In this document: piece by piece, positions 60,744-64,000 of the stretch
How the letters are laid out: every line of letters starts with the position of its first letter
How positions within the stretch are numbered: position 1 is the stretch's first letter
From: Brevibacterium sp. 239c
GTDB taxonomy: Bacteria; Actinomycetota; Actinomycetes; Actinomycetales; Brevibacteriaceae
DNA length: 64,000 nucleotides
Reading direction: 5' to 3'
Assembly: GCF_900169365.1 (NCBI RefSeq)
Contig: NZ_FXZH01000006.1
Coordinates: forward strand, 62,001-126,000
The notes under the pieces: generated by a model
Told to the model about the DNA's origin: nothing
Database searches by the model: none
The model's input: the letters and a program-made list of their open reading frames with translations, nothing else
Position numbers and translations under genes: made by a program

Positions 60744-61331
60744 ATGGCTGGTAAGACTCGACACCGCAACGGATCTCGGTCCGTGCTTCGTGGTGCCCTG
60801 ATGGGTCTGGGAGCAGCGGTGATGGCCTTGGTCGTCGCCGCCGTCATCATCGTCAATTCCCCTGTCTCCTTCGGCTCAACTAAGATCAGGCAGATGCAGA
60901 TGGCTACCGTGAATCAGCTGACCGAGCAGCAGATCGACAACGCCCGGCTCATCATCGGCATCGGGCGGGGCGGCGACTTCGACGACCGGGCAATCAGAAT
61001 CGCCCTCATGACAGCCCTCCAGGAATCCTCGCTGCGCAACCTCGACGCGGGTGACCGCGACTCGATCGGCCTGTTCCAGCAGCGTCCTTCTCAAGGATGG
61101 GGCGAACCAGAGCGCCTCAACGACCCCATCTTTGCCACGAAATCCTTCTACGGAATCAATCCGGATATCGAAAATCCCGGTCTCGAACAGATCGAAGACT
61201 GGCACACGATGAGCCCCACCGAAGCCGCACAAGCCGTACAGCGATCCGGCCTGCCTGATGCCTACGAGCAGTGGGAGTCACTGGCAGACGACCTCATCGG
61301 CACCCAGGACGACGTCGAAGCTCTGAGCTGA
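60744..61331 (+). CDS. Membrane-anchored lysozyme-like envelope protein
   Basis: 195 aa. A basic N-terminus leads to one membrane segment (about 17-40). The exported part has ALMTALQESSLRNLDAGD and SIGLFQQRPSQGWG, a conserved actinobacterial pattern resembling the Glu-containing core of lytic transglycosylases; Glu in QESS would be the catalytic acid. The annotation as a transglycosylase is by this pattern and is not proven. TATATT lies immediately before the ATG at 60744 and no Shine-Dalgarno is seen, so the transcript may be leaderless. The next gene follows after three bases. Confidence 0.72.
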   Translation: MAGKTRHRNGSRSVLRGALMGLGAAVMALVVAAVIIVNSPVSFGSTKIRQMQMATVNQLTEQQIDNARLIIGIGRGGDFDDRAIRIALMTALQESSLRNLDAGDRDSIGLFQQRPSQGWGEPERLNDPIFATKSFYGINPDIENPGLEQIEDWHTMSPTEAAQAVQRSGLPDAYEQWESLADDLIGTQDDVEALS

Positions 61332-61334
61332 GCG

Positions 61335-62351
61335 GTGCGAATCGAACAGAGGCCATTGGCCTTGCCCGCCCTGGGGCTCACTGCTGTTCTGGCACTCAGC
61401 GGATGCTCGCTCCTACCGAATCAGGTAAGTCACGCCAAAGGTCCCTATCCGCAGACGCTCGACTCTCCCTATGGCAGCACCACGATCAAGACACAGCCGG
61501 AGAAGATTGCTGTGACCAGTTCGGTCGACTTCGACATAGCTGTGGCGCTCGGCGCGGATCCGGTCATTGCACCGGCTCTATCGGGGAAGAAAGCCAGCCC
61601 GTGGGCCATGGAGACACTTGATGATGCCGGCATGGAGACTCCGACCCTGTATGACCCGAAGAAGGGTCCAGACGCCGAGGCGATCCGTGAAGCAGAACCC
61701 GATGTCATCCTCGCCACCGGCCTCGACGATGCCGGTGAGCATTTCGATGAGCTCTCGGATATCGCCCCCGTCGTTGCCGCCGAAGACGATGCAACGTGGA
61801 CCGACAGGACCGCCGCCGTCGCCACTGCGCTGAATAAGGGACAAGAGGCCCAAGAAGTCGTCGAGGACGTTACAGGTCAATCCGAGAAAGCCGCTGACCA
61901 CCACCTCGAATTCGAAGACACGACGTATGCCCTCGCCGACGTCAAGGCCGAGTCGATCGACTACCTGTCGTATGCCGGCAGCGACGACAGCTTCTTCACC
62001 GGCATCGGCATGCTCCAAGATTCCGCAGCGCAAGATTACTCGGCCCAGAAGCATTCGGTGACGAAGCCGCAGGTCGACCAGCTCGACGCCGATGTCCTCC
62101 TCATACATTTCCCTGACTCTGGTGCTGGCACTGGTGCTGATGCCGGCTCTGGTGCCGACCAGGCGATGCTGGATGAAGACGAGCTGGAGGACCCGTTCTA
62201 TCGGGAGGTCAAGGTCATTCGCGGCAAGCACTACACCGTGCTCGATGACACCACATTCGCAGCTCTGACCAACCTGTCGCCGTTGAGCTACGACTGGCTG
62301 CTGCACAACCTTCCTGACGATCTCAGCAAGGCCGAACAAGGCGTCCTCTGA
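61335..62351 (+). CDS. Siderophore-type ABC transporter substrate-binding lipoprotein
   Basis: 338 aa. A signal sequence ends in a lipobox LALSGC with the modified Cys24. The mature part is a FhuD/BtuF-like fold: KIAVTSSVDFDIAVALGADPV, then EAIREAEPDVILATG, and later KAESIDYLSYAGSDDSFF. Likely ligand is an iron-siderophore or haem, by family. A Gly/Ala/Asp repeat (GAGTGADAGSGAD) near 265-280 is odd. GTG start at 61335. No permease or ATPase gene is adjacent, so it must share components encoded elsewhere or be an orphan. It follows the lysozyme-like gene by three bases. Confidence 0.88.
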   Translation: MRIEQRPLALPALGLTAVLALSGCSLLPNQVSHAKGPYPQTLDSPYGSTTIKTQPEKIAVTSSVDFDIAVALGADPVIAPALSGKKASPWAMETLDDAGMETPTLYDPKKGPDAEAIREAEPDVILATGLDDAGEHFDELSDIAPVVAAEDDATWTDRTAAVATALNKGQEAQEVVEDVTGQSEKAADHHLEFEDTTYALADVKAESIDYLSYAGSDDSFFTGIGMLQDSAAQDYSAQKHSVTKPQVDQLDADVLLIHFPDSGAGTGADAGSGADQAMLDEDELEDPFYREVKVIRGKHYTVLDDTTFAALTNLSPLSYDWLLHNLPDDLSKAEQGVL

Positions 62352-62464
62352 ACTCGAACGCCGCACGGTGTTCGAGTCTTCTGCCGACCGCGTGCCTGCG
62401 GCCTGTCCGCCTGCAGCGATGTGGGCGTGAGTTCACGTTGCAGAATTTCCGGTAATCTCTATCC

Positions 62465-62824
62465 ATGGCTTCCACTTCAGATTCCACCCCGGTCAATGCC
62501 GCAGTCGAGCAGCTCCTGCGCAACCCCGAGGACAATCTCGAAGCCATCTCCGAGACCGCCGACCTGTTCAAAGCACTGGCCACACCGTCCAGATTGAAGA
62601 TGCTCCTGGTCCTCGCCCACGGTGAGGCGACCGTGACGCACATCGTCGAGTCGACCGAGCTGTCGCAGCCCCTGGTGTCCCAGCATCTGAAGTTTTTGCG
62701 CGGCCTCCACCTCGTCGGGGTCAACCGGATCGGCCGCGAAGCCTACTACTCGCTCAAGGACGACCACGTCGCTCACATCATCCTTGATGCCTTGGCCCAC
62801 ACAGTCGAAGGCCACGAGCACTGA
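62465..62824 (+). CDS. ArsR/SmtB-family metal sensor, alpha-5 (Zn) type
   Basis: 119 aa winged-helix repressor. DNA recognition is by STELSQPLVSQHLKFLRG. The C-terminal helix has DDHVAHIILDALAHTVE: Asp, His two residues later, His eleven after that and Glu three further, the spacing of the alpha-5 zinc sites of CzrA/SmtB. A zinc (or nickel/cobalt) sensor is therefore likely, and metal binding would release it from DNA. A TAATCT box lies seven bases before the ATG and no Shine-Dalgarno is seen. It lies 113 bases after the lipoprotein gene; a metal efflux or uptake target is not visible in the window. Confidence 0.87.
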   Translation: MASTSDSTPVNAAVEQLLRNPEDNLEAISETADLFKALATPSRLKMLLVLAHGEATVTHIVESTELSQPLVSQHLKFLRGLHLVGVNRIGREAYYSLKDDHVAHIILDALAHTVEGHEH

Positions 62825-62840
62825 GCTGTTCCTGAATGGG

Positions 62841-63764
62841 TCACCGTCGACTGCGCAGCGCCTCCGGACCGCCGCCGACGACCCAGACAATCACAACAAC
62901 CAGCACCGCGCCGATCCACTGCGCCGGCTGCAGTCGCTCCCCGGCGATGGCCGCGCCCAATACCACGGCCGACAGCGGTTGGAGCAGCATGAGGGCGGCC
63001 GTCCGCGACACCGTCACAAGCGGGCTCGAGATGCTCAGCAGCACCCATGACAGGGCCTGACCGAAGACAGCCAGCGCCACCATCCATGCCCACCCGGCCC
63101 AGCCCAGGTCGAAGTCGAGGCCGCCGAGAGTCACACCAGCGATCGCCGTCATCACTCCCGCCCCAAGTGTGCCCACTGCGACGGGTGCGACCACGAAGTT
63201 CGGTGCCGCCTTCCGGCAGTGGTGGATGCCGAAGATGTAGACGCCGTAGAGAATTCCAGACAGCACTCCGAAGATCGCCCCACGTCCCGGGTTCGCCGCT
63301 CCGGCATCGGCGCCGAAGACTCCCCCGGTCAGCAGCATGCCCGCGATCATGACGGGGATGCATGCAATGAACAGCCAGCCCGGACGTGTTCCTCCGAAGA
63401 CCCACACCAGCGCCGGAAACACGATGACCTGAACGCTGATGAGGACTGTGGAGACACCGACTCCAGCATCGAGGACGCTCTGTGCCCACAGCACATAGTC
63501 GATGCCCAGCGCCGCACCCGAGACTGCCGCGACAACGAGCGCCCGGGACGGCAGCATCCCGTGACGTCGGAGTTCGCGGATGGCCAGAGGCGCCAGGACG
63601 ATGACAGCGATCCAACAGCGCAGGAATGCTGCGGTCGGGGCGCTCGCATCGGCGAGGATGACGAAGAGTCCGGCCGAGCCCAGGAGCAGCGCAGAGACGA
63701 TGATGCCCAGTGTCGGCAGCCCAGACGAACTCCGGTTCTGAGCTGCAGGCGAGTTCGGAGTCAT
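62841..63764 (-). CDS. EamA/DMT-family transporter
   Basis: 307 aa with ten membrane segments arranged as two five-helix EamA repeats (about 20-150 and 165-295). It is a drug/metabolite transporter; members export amino acids or other metabolites. The substrate is not predictable. Start ATG 63764 overlaps the stop of the aminotransferase gene (ATGA), so the two are coupled, which suggests an amino acid-related substrate. It converges on the ArsR gene with a 16-base gap. Confidence 0.88.
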   Translation of the reverse strand: MTPNSPAAQNRSSSGLPTLGIIVSALLLGSAGLFVILADASAPTAAFLRCWIAVIVLAPLAIRELRRHGMLPSRALVVAAVSGAALGIDYVLWAQSVLDAGVGVSTVLISVQVIVFPALVWVFGGTRPGWLFIACIPVMIAGMLLTGGVFGADAGAANPGRGAIFGVLSGILYGVYIFGIHHCRKAAPNFVVAPVAVGTLGAGVMTAIAGVTLGGLDFDLGWAGWAWMVALAVFGQALSWVLLSISSPLVTVSRTAALMLLQPLSAVVLGAAIAGERLQPAQWIGAVLVVVIVWVVGGGPEALRSRR

Positions 63765-64000
63765 CTCATGAAGGCAAGGATTCGATCCAGCGCCTCGGCG
63801 GTCTTGTCCGCACCGACGGCCAGCGACAGTCGCACCGAGCGGGACCCATTGAGGGAGTCGAAGTCATCACCCGGCGCCAAGGCGACCCCGGTGGACTCGA
63901 GGAGCGACTGGCACCAATCGGTCGCGGTGACGATGTCATCATTCGACCGCTGCAGGATCTCATCGATGCGGGCATACATGTAGAACGCCCCATCGGGCGG
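63761..64000 (-). CDS. Class I/II aminotransferase, C-terminal fragment at window edge
   Basis: The last 79 codons of a PLP aminotransferase run in from the right edge. PPDGAFYMYARIDEI resembles the substrate-loop strand of aspartate/kynurenine-type class I/II enzymes, and GSRSVRLSLA contains the conserved Arg that binds the substrate carboxylate. The N-terminal part, with the PLP lysine, is outside. It overlaps the EamA gene by four bases and probably shares an operon with it. Confidence 0.85.
   Translation of the reverse strand, partial: PPDGAFYMYARIDEILQRSNDDIVTATDWCQSLLESTGVALAPGDDFDSLNGSRSVRLSLAVGADKTAEALDRILAFMR

Overview
The window is high-GC chromosomal DNA from an actinobacterium, most likely a Brevibacterium-like member of the Micrococcales. 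The support is the dense GC-rich coding with many GTG and a few TTG starts, several ATGs preceded by a -10 box and no Shine-Dalgarno, a HAIR/HspR-type operator at clpB, actinobacterial gene neighbourhoods (DUF5926-like / glycosyltransferase / pheA; HTTM / DUF5819) and a fused oleBC gene. The genus is inferred, not proven. I see no rRNA or tRNA gene, insertion sequence, prophage or CRISPR array. The window cuts a gene at each end: a LuxR-type ATPase regulator on the left and a class I/II aminotransferase on the right.

Layout. 1-4.5 kb: truncated regulator, then a paired acyl-CoA dehydrogenase operon ending at two long palindromes. 4.5-8.4 kb: minus-strand operon of a degenerate ABC ATPase, an ABC-2 permease and a SpoU methyltransferase, preceded by pyrE. 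8.5-12.8 kb: an envelope-stress block with glsB, an ECF sigma factor, two Asp23-like genes and a divergent five-gene Asp23/AmaP operon; glsB and the divergent operon share a near-identical ECF-type promoter. 13-31 kb: SDR, thioesterase, xthA, an 821-aa LuxR regulator without ATPase, a RelA/SpoT synthetase-like protein, DUF5926-like, glycosyltransferase, pheA, COG3573 flavoprotein, SDRs, crotonase, Na+/H+ antiporter and clpB. 31-46.8 kb: palindrome-rich junction, HTTM/DUF5819 membrane pair, CoA-transferase, agmatine deiminase, cardiolipin synthase, Nudix, crotonase, MFS, TM2, FMN glutamate-synthase-like and others.

46.9-51.7 kb holds a complete ole pathway (oleA, oleBC fusion, oleD), predicted to condense two acyl-CoAs head to head into a long-chain internal olefin. 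Fatty acid-type genes around it (acyl-CoA dehydrogenases, crotonases, thioesterase, propionyl-CoA synthetase) suggest active acyl-CoA metabolism.

52.7-64 kb is regulator-rich. It holds prpE; a divergent MarR pair in which one partner appears to have lost its winged helix, with an operator cluster between them; a MerR-HEAT regulator with a one-base frameshift, beside a HEAT-repeat protein whose promoter carries a MerR-type palindrome, and an LssY_C membrane protein; a lysozyme-like envelope protein with a siderophore-binding lipoprotein; a Zn-type ArsR sensor; and an EamA exporter.

The most interesting signals are the ECF/Asp23 locus with its shared promoter, the wing-less MarR partner, the MerR-HEAT unit, the degenerate ABC ATPase, and the long palindromes and short repeats at convergent gene ends.
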